Assembly: GCF_007786475.1 (NCBI RefSeq)
Contig: NZ_VNJJ01000005.1
Span: 124,001 to 188,000, forward strand
Direction: 5' to 3'
Length of the DNA: 64,000 bases
From: Cohnella terricola
GTDB taxonomy: Bacteria > Bacillota > Bacilli > Paenibacillales > Paenibacillaceae
This document shows, in pieces, positions 26,519 to 35,485 of this stretch (the first letter of the stretch is position 1; every line of letters starts with the position of its first letter). The position numbers and the translations under genes were made by a program. The notes beneath the pieces were generated by a model. It had not been told where the DNA came from, ran no database searches, and saw nothing but the letters and a program-made list of their open reading frames with translations.

Positions 26519-28743
26519 TGCTAAAAATGGCAGGTCGAATATTACGCGGGGTGTTGACCGAACGTCTCCATCGTTTGCTTGCCATAATCGTGATTCTTCA
26601 ATTGATTCAAATTTTCGGCGAGTATTGGTGGGAAGAAACGTATTCGATCATTTATGGAACTTTGACGGTAACTGCGGTTACCGAGCTGCTCATGACCAGG
26701 CTGTTATGGCTCAGGCTGACGGTACAGATCGTAGCCATCGCGGGCATGATCTTATGGAAAATACCGATTGTTTGGTATGGGGGACCGGAAAAATGGCGCG
26801 ATTGGGGTCAGGTGAGCGAATTCGTATCGCTGCACGCAAGCCAATTTCATCCGTTCTTCGCGATAACCTTAGGCGTCGTACTGGCCGCGCACGTTATCGC
26901 TTGGATCGGTTCGCGCAAATTCGGTGCGATCGCCATTATCGTGCTTTCGATCGCCGCTATGGCGATCGCCGATTCGTTTTTCCCGCTCGAGCTTTGGCAT
27001 AATATTGCGTGGGTCGTAGCTGCCGGACTGGCTTGGCTGGTCGTTCTCCATCTGGGGCAGCTTCGTCACCGCCATCCCGACAGTTGGGAGGCGCTCGCGG
27101 AACGACCGCTGGATATTGCGTTTCCGGCCATCCTTGTCATTACTCTCGTTCTGTTGACTGGTATTTTCATGCCGCGCGCTCCGGTTATTCTCGAAGATCC
27201 GTATACGGCTTGGACCGAAGCCCAAGGACGAGAGGTGCCTGCTTTCTCGGGAGAAGGCGGATTTCAGAGTGTCAGCATGCCAAGAAGCAATGGTTCGTCA
27301 TTGTCTGGATACAGCAGGGATGATCGCAAGCTCGGCGGCGGGTTCCAGTTCGACTATTCGCCGGTCATGACAGTGACGACCTCCCAGCGCAGTTATTGGC
27401 GCGGGGAATCGAAGTCGGTCTACACCGGCAAAGGCTGGGCGGATGTTAAAAATCCTCGGCTGGTTTCAGCTACGATCGGCAAAGAAGCCGAACCTTTGGA
27501 ACTCGATCCGCCGCGGGCCAAAGGCGTCGAGACCATCGAAGTCGTCCAGTCGGTCACCGTCGAACGCAAAGACAGGCTGCCGGTGCTATTCGCAGCCGGC
27601 CCCGCCAAAGCTGTAACCGAGCTTAAAAGCGACAATAACGCGGGGCTCAAATGGAATCCGCACGAATGGGAGCTCCGTTGGGACAAAACAGCGCGGGTGC
27701 AAAAGTACTCGGTCGTATCGGAGATCGCCGTACTCGACGAGGACGTGCTGCGCCAAATCGACACTTCCAAGAAAAGCAGCATCGATGTAAAGCCGTATCT
27801 GCAGATCCCCGATAGCGTACCGAAACGGGTGCGCGACTTGGCTGCGGAGCAAACCAGCGGATTATCGAACGATTACGATCGCGCGAAGAAGCTGGAACAG
27901 TTTTTAAAAGAAACTTTTCCGTATACGAACACGCCGGATCTGACCAAACAGAAAGATAGGGCGGACGGAGATTTCGTAGATTCGTTCTTGTTCGAAATCC
28001 AAGAGGGCTATTGCGACTACTTCTCGACATCGTTCGTTGTGATGGCCCGATCGATCGGATTGCCGACGAGGTGGGTAAAAGGATACACGGCCGGCTACGA
28101 TCTCGCCGCGGAGGAACGGGAGCGCTACGGCGGCGGCTTCGGGCGAGCCCCGGATCCTACCGGCGCGGGAACGTATACGGTTCGCAATGCGGACGCGCAC
28201 TCTTGGGCCGAAGTTTACTTCGAAGGGTACGGGTGGGTTCCGTTCGAACCGACTTCCGGTTTCTCGATCCCGCAGCCGCGTCCCGCGAGCAAGCCGATTC
28301 AATCGGATAAGGAGTTGCCGGTAGATACGGCGCCCGTCGAGAAGCCGGATTTAGCTAGCAAAGGAACGAACTGGATCGTTCTGGCCGGCGCGATCGGAAT
28401 CGCTCTCGCGATTGCCTGCGGCGCGATCTTCGGATACAGAAGCAAGAAAATCAGGCAGTTGTGGAGCCGAATTCGTTACGGAGGCAACACTCCGAATGAA
28501 CGGGTCGTGCGGGAAATGGAAAGGCTGCTCTCGTTCCTTCAGCGGCAAGGCATGCGGAGGGAATCGCACGAGACGATTCGGGAGAGCTTCACCCGGTGGG
28601 GGAACAAGTTCTCCTCGCTGCGCGGCGAGTTTGACGGCGCGGTGTCGTCTTTTGAAAGGGCAAGATATAGTAAAGATAAGGGCAATAGCCAATTGTTGTT
28701 GGAGTTTAACGAAGCCGCAGAAAAAATCCGCAAAGCCTTATAA
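26515..28743 (+). CDS. Transglutaminase-like membrane protein (DUF3488/DUF4129 type)
   Basis: A 742-aa protein with five or six N-terminal membrane helices (to about residue 220). A large extracytoplasmic part holds a transglutaminase-core domain: Cys500 in EGYCDYFSTSF, His562 in ADAHSWAEVYF, then WVPFEPT. A further TM helix (TNWIVLAGAIGIALAIACGA) and a cytoplasmic DUF4129-like tail follow. It could crosslink or cleave amide bonds in envelope proteins. ATG 26515 overlaps the DUF58 stop, with a run of seven G upstream serving as RBS. It is the last gene of the operon. Confidence 0.9.
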   Translation: MMLKMAGRILRGVLTERLHRLLAIIVILQLIQIFGEYWWEETYSIIYGTLTVTAVTELLMTRLLWLRLTVQIVAIAGMILWKIPIVWYGGPEKWRDWGQVSEFVSLHASQFHPFFAITLGVVLAAHVIAWIGSRKFGAIAIIVLSIAAMAIADSFFPLELWHNIAWVVAAGLAWLVVLHLGQLRHRHPDSWEALAERPLDIAFPAILVITLVLLTGIFMPRAPVILEDPYTAWTEAQGREVPAFSGEGGFQSVSMPRSNGSSLSGYSRDDRKLGGGFQFDYSPVMTVTTSQRSYWRGESKSVYTGKGWADVKNPRLVSATIGKEAEPLELDPPRAKGVETIEVVQSVTVERKDRLPVLFAAGPAKAVTELKSDNNAGLKWNPHEWELRWDKTARVQKYSVVSEIAVLDEDVLRQIDTSKKSSIDVKPYLQIPDSVPKRVRDLAAEQTSGLSNDYDRAKKLEQFLKETFPYTNTPDLTKQKDRADGDFVDSFLFEIQEGYCDYFSTSFVVMARSIGLPTRWVKGYTAGYDLAAEERERYGGGFGRAPDPTGAGTYTVRNADAHSWAEVYFEGYGWVPFEPTSGFSIPQPRPASKPIQSDKELPVDTAPVEKPDLASKGTNWIVLAGAIGIALAIACGAIFGYRSKKIRQLWSRIRYGGNTPNERVVREMERLLSFLQRQGMRRESHETIRESFTRWGNKFSSLRGEFDGAVSSFERARYSKDKGNSQLLLEFNEAAEKIRKAL

Positions 28744-28790
28744 ATGGGTAAGACTTCGTTACCTGTGGCGGGGAACAGAATGCGAATATG

Positions 28791-28827
28791 GGAAAGCGCG
28801 GGTTGTCCGGGCTTTCCTGTTTTTTTT
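28791..28827 (+). terminator. Terminator of the moxR operon
   Basis: GGAAAGC (28791-28797) pairs with GCTTTCC (28811-28817), with an inner CGG/CCG pair, then TG and eight T. The next promoter's -35 box begins within the T run. Confidence 0.85.
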
Positions 28828-28854
28828 GCAAGGCCGTTTGGGGTATGGTATATT
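28826..28854 (+). promoter_or_regulatory. Promoter of the yqeG-yqeM operon
   Basis: TTGCAA (28826-28831) and TATATT (28849-28854), 17-bp spacer, placed directly after the upstream terminator and about 38 bp before yqeG. Confidence 0.65.
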
Positions 28855-28891
28855 TTGAGGAAGATTAGGCGTATAGAGACAGGAGTTTTTA

Positions 28892-29422
28892 TTGAAGATG
28901 TTCAAGCGTTTGCTTCCCGATCAGATCGTAAATACCGTTTACGATATCGATCTGAATGAATTGCGAGATCAGGGCGTTCGCGGCATTATTACGGATCTTG
29001 ACAATACGCTCGTCAGCGCCAAAACCCCGCTGGCCACCCCCCAACTAATCGGTTGGCTGGATATGGTCAAGGAGCGGGGCTTTCAGGTTGTCATTCTTTC
29101 CAATAACAACAGCATGCGCGTAAGCAAATTCGCCGAACCGCTCGGCATCCCGTTCATCCCTTCCGCGCGCAAACCCGCGGGAGCGTCTTTTCGCCGGGCT
29201 TTGCAGCTCATGGGGCTCGAAGCGGATCAAGCCGTCGTCGTAGGCGACCAGATGCTGACCGACGTATTCGGCGGACGCCGCGCGGGGTTGCGTACGGTAT
29301 TGGTGACTCCGATCGCCATTTCCGAAGAAGGCTGGGCGACGAGAATCAATCGCCGGATCGAGAAAATCGCGCTCGCGCGCCTGCGCAAAAAAGGACTTTG
29401 GCCGGAAAAGGGAGGACGCTGA
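28892..29422 (+). CDS. YqeG family HAD IIIA-type phosphatase
   Basis: Haloacid dehalogenase-fold phosphatase of 176 aa. Motif I is IITDLDNTLV, motif II is ILSNNNS, and the last motif is VVVGDQMLTDVFGGRR. The substrate is unknown; the family is related to mitochondrial PGP phosphatase GEP4. TTG 28892 lies 6 nt after AGGAG; ATG 28898 is the alternative. It opens the operon that continues with yqeH, aroE and others, as in B. subtilis. Confidence 0.92.
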   Translation: MKMFKRLLPDQIVNTVYDIDLNELRDQGVRGIITDLDNTLVSAKTPLATPQLIGWLDMVKERGFQVVILSNNNSMRVSKFAEPLGIPFIPSARKPAGASFRRALQLMGLEADQAVVVGDQMLTDVFGGRRAGLRTVLVTPIAISEEGWATRINRRIEKIALARLRKKGLWPEKGGR

Positions 29423-29423
29423 C

Positions 29424-30548
29424 ATGACGCTGGACACCAAGAAACCTCCGCATTGCGCGGGCTGTGGAATCGCGCTGCAAAGCGAAGAGCAGGAGAAGCC
29501 GGGGTACGTTCCCGCTTCCTCGTTAAATAAAGAAGAAGCCGTATGCCGACGTTGTTTCCGAATTAAGAACTATAATGAAACCTCAAATGTCGCTGTCGAT
29601 CAGGACGAATTCCTGAAGCTGCTCGGCGGCATTTCGTCGACGGACAGCCTGGTCGTTCACATCGTCGATCTGTTCGATTTCCAAGGCAGCCTAATATCGG
29701 GTTTGCAGCGTTTCGTTGGCCAGAATCCGGTGCTGCTGGTCGTCAACAAGATCGACCTGTTTCCGCCTGTAACGAATTGGAACAGGCTGCGGAATTGGGT
29801 GCAGAAGCAAGCCCGTGAAGAAGGACTCAAGGTCGCGGACGTCGTGTTGTGCAGCGCGCGCCGCAACATCGGCTTCGACCGCGTCGTGGAGGCGGTCAAC
29901 GCATATCGGCAAGGCCGGGACGTCTATGTAGTCGGAGCGACCAACGTTGGGAAGAGTACGCTGATCAATCGTTTGATTTCCGACTACAGCGACCTGGAGC
30001 GGGAACTAACCGTATCCCGTTATCCGGGTACGACGCTCGATGCGGTGCATATTCCGCTTGACGACGGCAAGAGCATCATCGACACCCCGGGAATCGTGTA
30101 CGCCTGGAGAATGTCGGAGATCGTGCCGCGCAAGGATTTGGCCTCGCTGTTGCCGGATAAACCGCTGAAGCCGATGACCTATCAGCTAAACGCTCAGCAA
30201 ACGTTGTTCATAGGAGCTTTGGCGCGCTTCGATTTCATCGAAGGAGAAAGGCAATCTTTTACCGTTAACGTCTCAAGCGGACTTACGATTCACCGGACGA
30301 AGCTGGAACGAGCAGACGATCTTTACGCGCAACATCGCGGCGAGATGCTCAGCCCGCCGGCCAAAGAGGATTTGGACGAATTTCCGGCATGGACGCGGCA
30401 TAGGTTGCGAATCGCTCCGAACACGAAGCAGGAAGTGTTCATCTCCGGCCTTGGCTGGATTCAAGCCAGCGGTAAAACGGGGGCCGTCGTCGATGTGCAC
30501 GCGCCTAAGGGAATTAAAGTGATGCTAAGAGAGAGCATTCATTCGTAA
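29424..30548 (+). CDS. yqeH: Ribosome biogenesis GTPase YqeH
   Basis: Circularly permuted GTPase required for 30S subunit assembly. The 374-aa protein opens with a zinc finger (CAGCGIAL ... CRRCFRIKNY). The G4 motif VVNKIDLFP precedes the G1 motif GATNVGKSTLINRL, and G3 DTPGIV follows, the diagnostic permuted order. A C-terminal RNA-binding region completes it. It starts 1 nt after the yqeG stop, so the two are likely co-translated. Confidence 0.96.
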   Translation: MTLDTKKPPHCAGCGIALQSEEQEKPGYVPASSLNKEEAVCRRCFRIKNYNETSNVAVDQDEFLKLLGGISSTDSLVVHIVDLFDFQGSLISGLQRFVGQNPVLLVVNKIDLFPPVTNWNRLRNWVQKQAREEGLKVADVVLCSARRNIGFDRVVEAVNAYRQGRDVYVVGATNVGKSTLINRLISDYSDLERELTVSRYPGTTLDAVHIPLDDGKSIIDTPGIVYAWRMSEIVPRKDLASLLPDKPLKPMTYQLNAQQTLFIGALARFDFIEGERQSFTVNVSSGLTIHRTKLERADDLYAQHRGEMLSPPAKEDLDEFPAWTRHRLRIAPNTKQEVFISGLGWIQASGKTGAVVDVHAPKGIKVMLRESIHS

Positions 30549-30576
30549 GCCTCTTGATGGGAGAGGAGTGTCGATC

Positions 30577-31419
30577 ATGGACAGTCATACATTATTATTC
30601 GGGGTGATCGGAGACCCCGTGCGTCATTCCAGGTCGCCGATCATGCTTAACCGCGCGTTTAGGGAAACCGGCGTGAACGGTGCCTACGCGGCGTTCCACG
30701 TCGTCCCCGGCCGATTGGAGCAGGCGATTGCCGGCGTGCGCGGCTTGGGGTTTAGGGGATTAAATGTGACGATCCCACACAAAGTCGAAGTCATGCCGTT
30801 CCTCGACGAGATCAGTGAAGGCGCGAAAGCGGCTGGGGCCGTAAATACGATCGTCAACGAGAACGGCCGGCTTATTGGATATAATACGGACGGCATCGGT
30901 TATGTCCGCTCGCTCAAGGAAGAGGCCGAGCCGGATTTGACCGGCAAAACGATCGTTGTGCTGGGCGCGGGAGGTGCGGCAAGAGGCATCCTGTGGGCGC
31001 TGGCGCAAGAGAAGCCTAAGGCGATTATCGTCGCCAACCGCACGGAAGCGAAAGCAGCGGAGCTGGCCGCCTCGTTCGATCCGGAGCTTCGCATCACCGC
31101 CGTCCCGTGGGACGGTCTTCGCGAAGTGTGCCGAGAGGCGGACGTCGTCGTGAATACGACTTCCGTAGGGATGTCGCCGAACGTCGATGCCTCTCCGATC
31201 GACGCGTCGTGGATGAAGCCGGGTGCCGTGGCCAGCGACTTGATCTACAATCCGCTCAAGACTTTGTTTCTTAAGCAGGCCGATCTGAACGGCTGTCGCG
31301 TTCACGGGGGTTTGGGCATGTTCATTTACCAAGGCGCGTACGCATTCGAGTATTGGACCGGAGAGCCTGCTCCCGTCTTGGCGATGCGCGAGTCCGTCCT
31401 GGCATCATTCGATTCCTAG
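30577..31419 (+). CDS. aroE: Shikimate dehydrogenase (NADP+)
   Basis: Reduces 3-dehydroshikimate to shikimate in aromatic amino-acid synthesis. The 280-aa protein has the substrate loop GDPVRHSRSPIM, the catalytic Lys in NVTIPHKVEVMPF, the nucleotide-binding GAGGAARGIL and the ending GGLGMFIYQGAYAFEYWTG. ATG 30577 sits 8 nt after GAGAGGAG; GTG 30568 lies inside that RBS. It is located between yqeH and yhbY, the standard Firmicute position. Confidence 0.96.
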   Translation: MDSHTLLFGVIGDPVRHSRSPIMLNRAFRETGVNGAYAAFHVVPGRLEQAIAGVRGLGFRGLNVTIPHKVEVMPFLDEISEGAKAAGAVNTIVNENGRLIGYNTDGIGYVRSLKEEAEPDLTGKTIVVLGAGGAARGILWALAQEKPKAIIVANRTEAKAAELAASFDPELRITAVPWDGLREVCREADVVVNTTSVGMSPNVDASPIDASWMKPGAVASDLIYNPLKTLFLKQADLNGCRVHGGLGMFIYQGAYAFEYWTGEPAPVLAMRESVLASFDS

Positions 31420-31495
31420 GCCGTCCCGATGCGCATGAGTTTTAACTTATTCTCCGAACACAAATGATTTCTATAATAGAAAGCGGGAAAAACAA

Positions 31496-31789
31496 ATGTT
31501 AACGGGAAAACAAAAACGCCACCTGAGATCGCTGGCGCATCACTTGACGCCGATCTTCCAGGTCGGCAAAGGCGGCGTCAACGACAACCTGATCCGCCAT
31601 ATCGAAGAAGCGATCGAAGTGCGCGAGTTGATCAAAGTGTCCGTACTGACGAATAACGACGACGATCCACGCGAGATCGGCGCCGAGCTCGCCGGGAAAT
31701 CGGGTTGCGAGCTCGTTCAAGTCATCGGCAAAACGATCGTCCTGTACAAGGAGTCCGTCGACCATAAAGAGATCGTGCTTCCTCGATAA
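31496..31789 (+). CDS. yhbY: CRM-domain RNA-binding protein (YhbY/YqeI)
   Basis: A 97-aa protein consisting of a single CRM domain. The RNA-binding GKGG loop occurs in IFQVGKGGVNDNL, preceded by LTGKQKRHLRSLAHHL. Family members associate with pre-50S ribosomal particles. A TATAAT-like box at 31472-31477 in the 76-bp gap upstream may be an internal promoter, but its -35 is poor. It belongs to the yqe operon. Confidence 0.94.
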   Translation: MLTGKQKRHLRSLAHHLTPIFQVGKGGVNDNLIRHIEEAIEVRELIKVSVLTNNDDDPREIGAELAGKSGCELVQVIGKTIVLYKESVDHKEIVLPR

Positions 31790-31814
31790 CAATGACGGAA
31801 GGCGGGGATAACTT

Positions 31815-32402
31815 ATGGGCAGAATCGGTTTGCTCGGCGGAACATTCGACCCGGTGCATTTCGGCCATCTGCTGGCGGCTCAAGCCGCTATTGAAGGGGC
31901 GCGGCTCGATGAAGTATGGTTTATTCCGACCGCCATTCCTCCACATAAGCCTGGGCCCGGGACGAACGGGGAGCGACGGCGCAGCATGCTTGAGGCGGCT
32001 ATCGCGGATAATCCGTTATTCCGGGTCGAAGATATCGAGCTGCAGAGGGAAGGCACCTCCTATACGATCGACACCGTGACCGCGCTGCGGGAACGGCATC
32101 CGGAGGCGGAGTTTTTCTGGATCGTCGGTTCGGACATGGTGAAGGATTTGCCGAATTGGCGGCGAATCGCCGAGCTAACGCGGCAGGTATCGTTCATCGG
32201 ACTGGAAAGACCGGATCAGCCGAGCGATGACGACTTGTTGCCCGTTTATATCCGCAGTCGCTTAATCCGTGCGGTTATGCCCCCGATCGGCATCTCGTCA
32301 ACCGATATTCGTCGGAGGCTGCGGGAAGGACGCCCCGTTCGATACTTGCTTCCGGATCCGGTCATCGACTTTATTCAAAGGAATGGCTTATATGAATCTT
32401 GA
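31815..32402 (+). CDS. nadD: Nicotinate-nucleotide adenylyltransferase
   Basis: Adenylates nicotinate mononucleotide in NAD synthesis. The 195-aa protein has the nucleotidyltransferase signature GGTFDPVHFGHLL (HxGH-type) and the second motif ISSTDIRRRLREG. Its end overlaps the beginning of yqeK by 11 bp, as is common for this pair. The length and motifs are standard, and nothing unusual is seen. Confidence 0.96.
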   Translation: MGRIGLLGGTFDPVHFGHLLAAQAAIEGARLDEVWFIPTAIPPHKPGPGTNGERRRSMLEAAIADNPLFRVEDIELQREGTSYTIDTVTALRERHPEAEFFWIVGSDMVKDLPNWRRIAELTRQVSFIGLERPDQPSDDDLLPVYIRSRLIRAVMPPIGISSTDIRRRLREGRPVRYLLPDPVIDFIQRNGLYES

Positions 32403-32967
32403 GCAGCTAAAGGAAGCGACCAGGCGGCAGATGCCCGAGAAAAGATGGAAGCATACGCTAGGCGTCGTTGATACCGCAATCGCACTCGCTGAACGATATG
32501 GCGGTGACGCGGAGCGGGCGGAGCTTGCCGCTCTGCTGCACGATTATTCCAAAGCGTGGGCGATCGACCGGATGGAGACGATCATTCGCGAGCAGGGGCT
32601 GCCTCCGGAGTTGCTGGAATACGACAAAGAGTTGTGGCATGCGCACGTCGGCGCGTGGGCGGTGCAGGCCGAACATGGCATAACCGACGAAGAAGTGCTG
32701 AACGCGATACGCTACCATACGTCAGGTCGCGAACGGATGACGAAGCTGGACAAAATCGTCTGCTTAGCGGACTATATCGAACCGGGACGCGACTTTCCCG
32801 GAGTGGATCACCTGCGGGAACTGGCGAACGTCGGCTTGGAGGAAGCGCTGGCCGCCGCTTTCGGTTCGACCATCACTGTATTGGTCGAGAGGGGCAAGCG
32901 TATTTTTCCGTTAACCGTTGCCGCACGGAACGATCTGATTAAGCAAATCAAACAAACACAAAAATAA
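32392..32967 (+). CDS. yqeK: HD-domain bis(5'-nucleosyl)-tetraphosphatase YqeK
   Basis: Metal-dependent hydrolase of 191 aa. B. subtilis YqeK-type proteins split Ap4A symmetrically. The HD motif is ALLHDYSKAW, preceded by KRWKHTLGV and followed by HAHVGAWAV and IRYHTSGR, which supply further metal ligands. ATG 32392, 9 nt after AAAGGA, overlaps nadD; an in-frame ATG at 32383 is too close to that site. It is co-transcribed with nadD and rsfS. Confidence 0.94.
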   Translation: MNLEQLKEATRRQMPEKRWKHTLGVVDTAIALAERYGGDAERAELAALLHDYSKAWAIDRMETIIREQGLPPELLEYDKELWHAHVGAWAVQAEHGITDEEVLNAIRYHTSGRERMTKLDKIVCLADYIEPGRDFPGVDHLRELANVGLEEALAAAFGSTITVLVERGKRIFPLTVAARNDLIKQIKQTQK

Positions 32968-32990
32968 ATAAACATTACGGAGGCCGAGAT

Positions 32991-33335
32991 ATGGCAGGAA
33001 GTTCGGATCAATTGTTGAAAACGGTCATTAACGCCGCAGAAGAAAAAAAAGCACACGATCTCGTGGCATTAAATCTGCAAGGGATTTCCCTCGTTGCGGA
33101 TTATTTCGTGATTTGTCACGGGAATTCGGATACGCAAGTATTGTCGATCGCGACGGAAATCCGCAAAACCGCGGAAATGGCGGGTCATAACGTTCGCATC
33201 GAGGGACAGGATACGGCACGCTGGGTGCTCGTTGATATGGGAGACGTCGTCGCTCATATCTTCCACCGCGACGAACGGGAATATTATCACCTCGAGCGTC
33301 TGTGGTCCGACGCGAAGGCTGTGGAAATCGTATGA
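32991..33335 (+). CDS. rsfS: Ribosomal silencing factor RsfS
   Basis: Binds ribosomal protein uL14 on the 50S subunit and blocks subunit joining under starvation. The 114-aa protein is of family length and has ADYFVICHGNSDTQV and the closing ARWVLVDMGDVVAHIFHRDEREYYHLERLW (cited here in two parts: ARWVLVDMGDVVAHIF and HRDEREYYHLERLW). The RBS lies in ACGGAGG upstream of ATG 32991. The stop overlaps the following ATG (ATGA), coupling it to the CvfB-like gene. Confidence 0.96.
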   Translation: MAGSSDQLLKTVINAAEEKKAHDLVALNLQGISLVADYFVICHGNSDTQVLSIATEIRKTAEMAGHNVRIEGQDTARWVLVDMGDVVAHIFHRDEREYYHLERLWSDAKAVEIV

Positions 33336-34270
33336 ATTTGACCGCCGGGACCTTGCAGAGATTGTGGGTTCGTAGGGAAGTTTCTCCTTATGGCTGGTTC
33401 CTCGGCTTTGGTCCGGAAGACGGTCCGGAGGTTCATCTTCCATACGGAGAGGCGATGGGCGAACGGCCGGAAGTCGCTTCCGAGATCGAAGTGTTCCTGT
33501 TCCATGACGACAAGGAGCGGATTACGGCCACGCTGCGCAAGCCATTGATTACGCTCGGGGAGATGGCGAGGCTTGAAGTCGCGGATTTTCACCCGAACTA
33601 CGGTTTTTTTCTGGAAATGGGGATCGGGCGCCAGCTCTTGCTGCCGCTTAAGCAATTTCCCGCGGAACGCAAGAACGTATGGCCGCAGACGGGGGACGAG
33701 CTATTCGTTGTCATGAAGCACGACAAAGAAGGGCGTATGCTCGCGCGGCTCGCCAAGATCGATGATTTGGCCCCCGATGTATTTCGCGCGCCTTCTTCGT
33801 GGCAAGGCGAGTGGAAGGAAGGCTGGGTGACGGACGTGTTCCGCGATGGCGTATTTACGCTGGTCGAAGGAGGCATCCTCGGTTTCGGGGCGCTCGGCTA
33901 CATCAATGAAGCTACCATGGTTCATCCATTGCGCATTGGACAGAAGTTCAGGGCCCGCGTTACGCAAGTTCGCGAAGACGGCCGGGTCTCGCTCAGCATC
34001 CGAGCAAGCAAAGAAGTCGGAAGGCTGGAGGATGCGGACCGCATTCTTGCGTTCCTAAAGGAACGTCCGGGCGGAGCGATGCCCTATTCGGACCAGACGA
34101 GCGCCGAAGATATCCAACGGCGCTTCCAGCTCAGCAAATCCGCTTTCAAGCGGGCGCTAGGCAAGCTGATGAAAGACGGCTTGATCGTGCAGAAAGGCAA
34201 CTGGACGCATTTGACTTTGGTTGAAGACGATCGACCGAAAGATCAAGCAACCCGCGAGGACGATCAATAA
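33332..34270 (+). CDS. CvfB/YitL-like S1 RNA-binding protein
   Basis: A 312-aa protein with tandem S1-type OB folds and a C-terminal winged helix (SAEDIQRRFQLSKSAFKRAL, then GKLMKDGLIVQK). This is the architecture of CvfB (S. aureus virulence regulator) and B. subtilis YitL. The S1 core is visible at FRARVTQVREDGRVSLSIRA. Binding of RNA is likely; the target is unknown. ATG 33332 overlaps the rsfS stop. In B. subtilis yitL is elsewhere, so its place between rsfS and yqeM is a lineage-specific insertion suggesting a ribosome- or translation-linked role. Confidence 0.88.
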   Translation: MNLTAGTLQRLWVRREVSPYGWFLGFGPEDGPEVHLPYGEAMGERPEVASEIEVFLFHDDKERITATLRKPLITLGEMARLEVADFHPNYGFFLEMGIGRQLLLPLKQFPAERKNVWPQTGDELFVVMKHDKEGRMLARLAKIDDLAPDVFRAPSSWQGEWKEGWVTDVFRDGVFTLVEGGILGFGALGYINEATMVHPLRIGQKFRARVTQVREDGRVSLSIRASKEVGRLEDADRILAFLKERPGGAMPYSDQTSAEDIQRRFQLSKSAFKRALGKLMKDGLIVQKGNWTHLTLVEDDRPKDQATREDDQ

Positions 34271-34318
34271 ACGATCAAACCGATATGCGATCATAGAAAA
34301 CGGACCGGAGGAACGACG

Positions 34319-35107
34319 ATGCGCACATACCGACAGTTCGCCGCCGTCTACGACCGGTTGATGGAAGATATGCCGTATTCCGATTGGATGAGTTTCGCGC
34401 GCCGCTGTTGGGACCGTTACGGGATTCCGCATACGGTCGTCGATCTCGGATGCGGAACGGGCAATTTAACGATCCCTTTGGCGCGTTCTGGCTTTAGCGT
34501 GTTCGGGATCGACATCTCCACGGAAATGCTGTCGGTCGCCCGAAACAAATGGGACGGACCGTCTTCCCGCGGGAGCTACCGGGACGAGCCGGGAACGATC
34601 CGCTGGCTTCAGCAGGATATGCGGGATTGGGAACTTCCTCACCCGGTGGACGCGGTAATCAGCTTCTGCGATTGCCTGAATTATTTGACCGATCCGGAGG
34701 ATGTTACGGCAACGATCCAACGGACATACGAGGGACTGGCTCCTGGCGGCCTGTTTCTGTTCGACATGCATTCGCCTCGCCAACTCGAGAGATATGCGGA
34801 AGAGCAGCCGTTCGTATACGACGAAGCGGATATTGCTTACTTATGGGTGAGCGAATACGACGAAGAACGGATGGAAATCGAGCACGCTCTTACTTTTTTC
34901 ATTCGGGAGGAGCAGACTTCCAGAGGAGAGGCGTTGTACAGCCGTTTCGAGGAATCGCACGTGCAGAGGGCTTACAATCCGGATTGGGTCGAGAAGCAGT
35001 TGACGGCGACCGGGTTTGAGCTCCTTCATCGCGTGGCCGACTTTACATGGGACAAGCCGAGCGAGGAATCGGAAAGGCTGTTTTTCGTCGCTCGGAAGCC
35101 GGAGTAA
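34319..35107 (+). CDS. Class I SAM-dependent methyltransferase (YqeM)
   Basis: Rossmann-fold methyltransferase of 262 aa. SAM-binding motif I is VVDLGCGTGNLTIPLA, followed by IDISTEMLSVA, DAVISFCDCLNYL and GGLFLFDMHS. The substrate of YqeM is not known. It ends the yqe operon in B. subtilis too, where comER follows; here leuS and a nuclease-like gene intervene. The RBS CGGAGG is 6-7 nt before ATG 34319. Confidence 0.9.
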   Translation: MRTYRQFAAVYDRLMEDMPYSDWMSFARRCWDRYGIPHTVVDLGCGTGNLTIPLARSGFSVFGIDISTEMLSVARNKWDGPSSRGSYRDEPGTIRWLQQDMRDWELPHPVDAVISFCDCLNYLTDPEDVTATIQRTYEGLAPGGLFLFDMHSPRQLERYAEEQPFVYDEADIAYLWVSEYDEERMEIEHALTFFIREEQTSRGEALYSRFEESHVQRAYNPDWVEKQLTATGFELLHRVADFTWDKPSEESERLFFVARKPE

Positions 35108-35144
35108 GGGAAATAGGAAAGAGAAGACTCCTCTCGTGTCCGAC

Positions 35145-35174
35145 TTGACACGGATCGCGGGAATTGGCTATAAT
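35145..35174 (+). promoter_or_regulatory. Sigma-A promoter of leuS
   Basis: TTGACA (35145-35150) and TATAAT (35169-35174), both perfect, 18-bp spacer, feeding the T-box leader. Confidence 0.88.
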
Positions 35175-35179
35175 CATGG

Positions 35180-35452
35180 CATACTTTGGCTGAGAAAAGG
35201 ATCAGTACTCGTCAGACGTTATCCCAGAGAGCCGGCGGTCGGTGCAAGCCGGTTAACGAAGACGACGAACTCGCCTTGGAGCCTCCAGGCCGAACGGACA
35301 CGCCGCGCGCGATGTTCGACAAGCTTGGCGTTTCCCCTCGTTACGGGGCACGAGTGGACGGCAATCCAAGCAGGATGCCCGTCAACTAGGGTGGTACCAC
35401 GGGAATTCACGCTCTCGTCCCTAGCGATTACGCTAGAGGCGGGAGCTTTTTT
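35180..35452 (+). promoter_or_regulatory. T-box leader of leuS with CTC specifier
   Basis: The specifier loop is visible: AGTA (35204-35207) on the 5' side and GAA followed by CTC (35270-35272, a leucine codon) on the 3' side. AGAGAGCCGG and GGTG elements lie between. The T-box core AGGGTGGTACCACG is at 35388-35401. The terminator pairs GCTCTCGTCCCTAGCG (35411-35426) with CGCTAGAGGCGGGAGC (35431-35446) and ends in six T. Uncharged tRNA-Leu should favour read-through into leuS. Confidence 0.95.
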
Positions 35453-35485
35453 GTTTGCATTTGAACTTAAAGGGAGTTAATCGAC

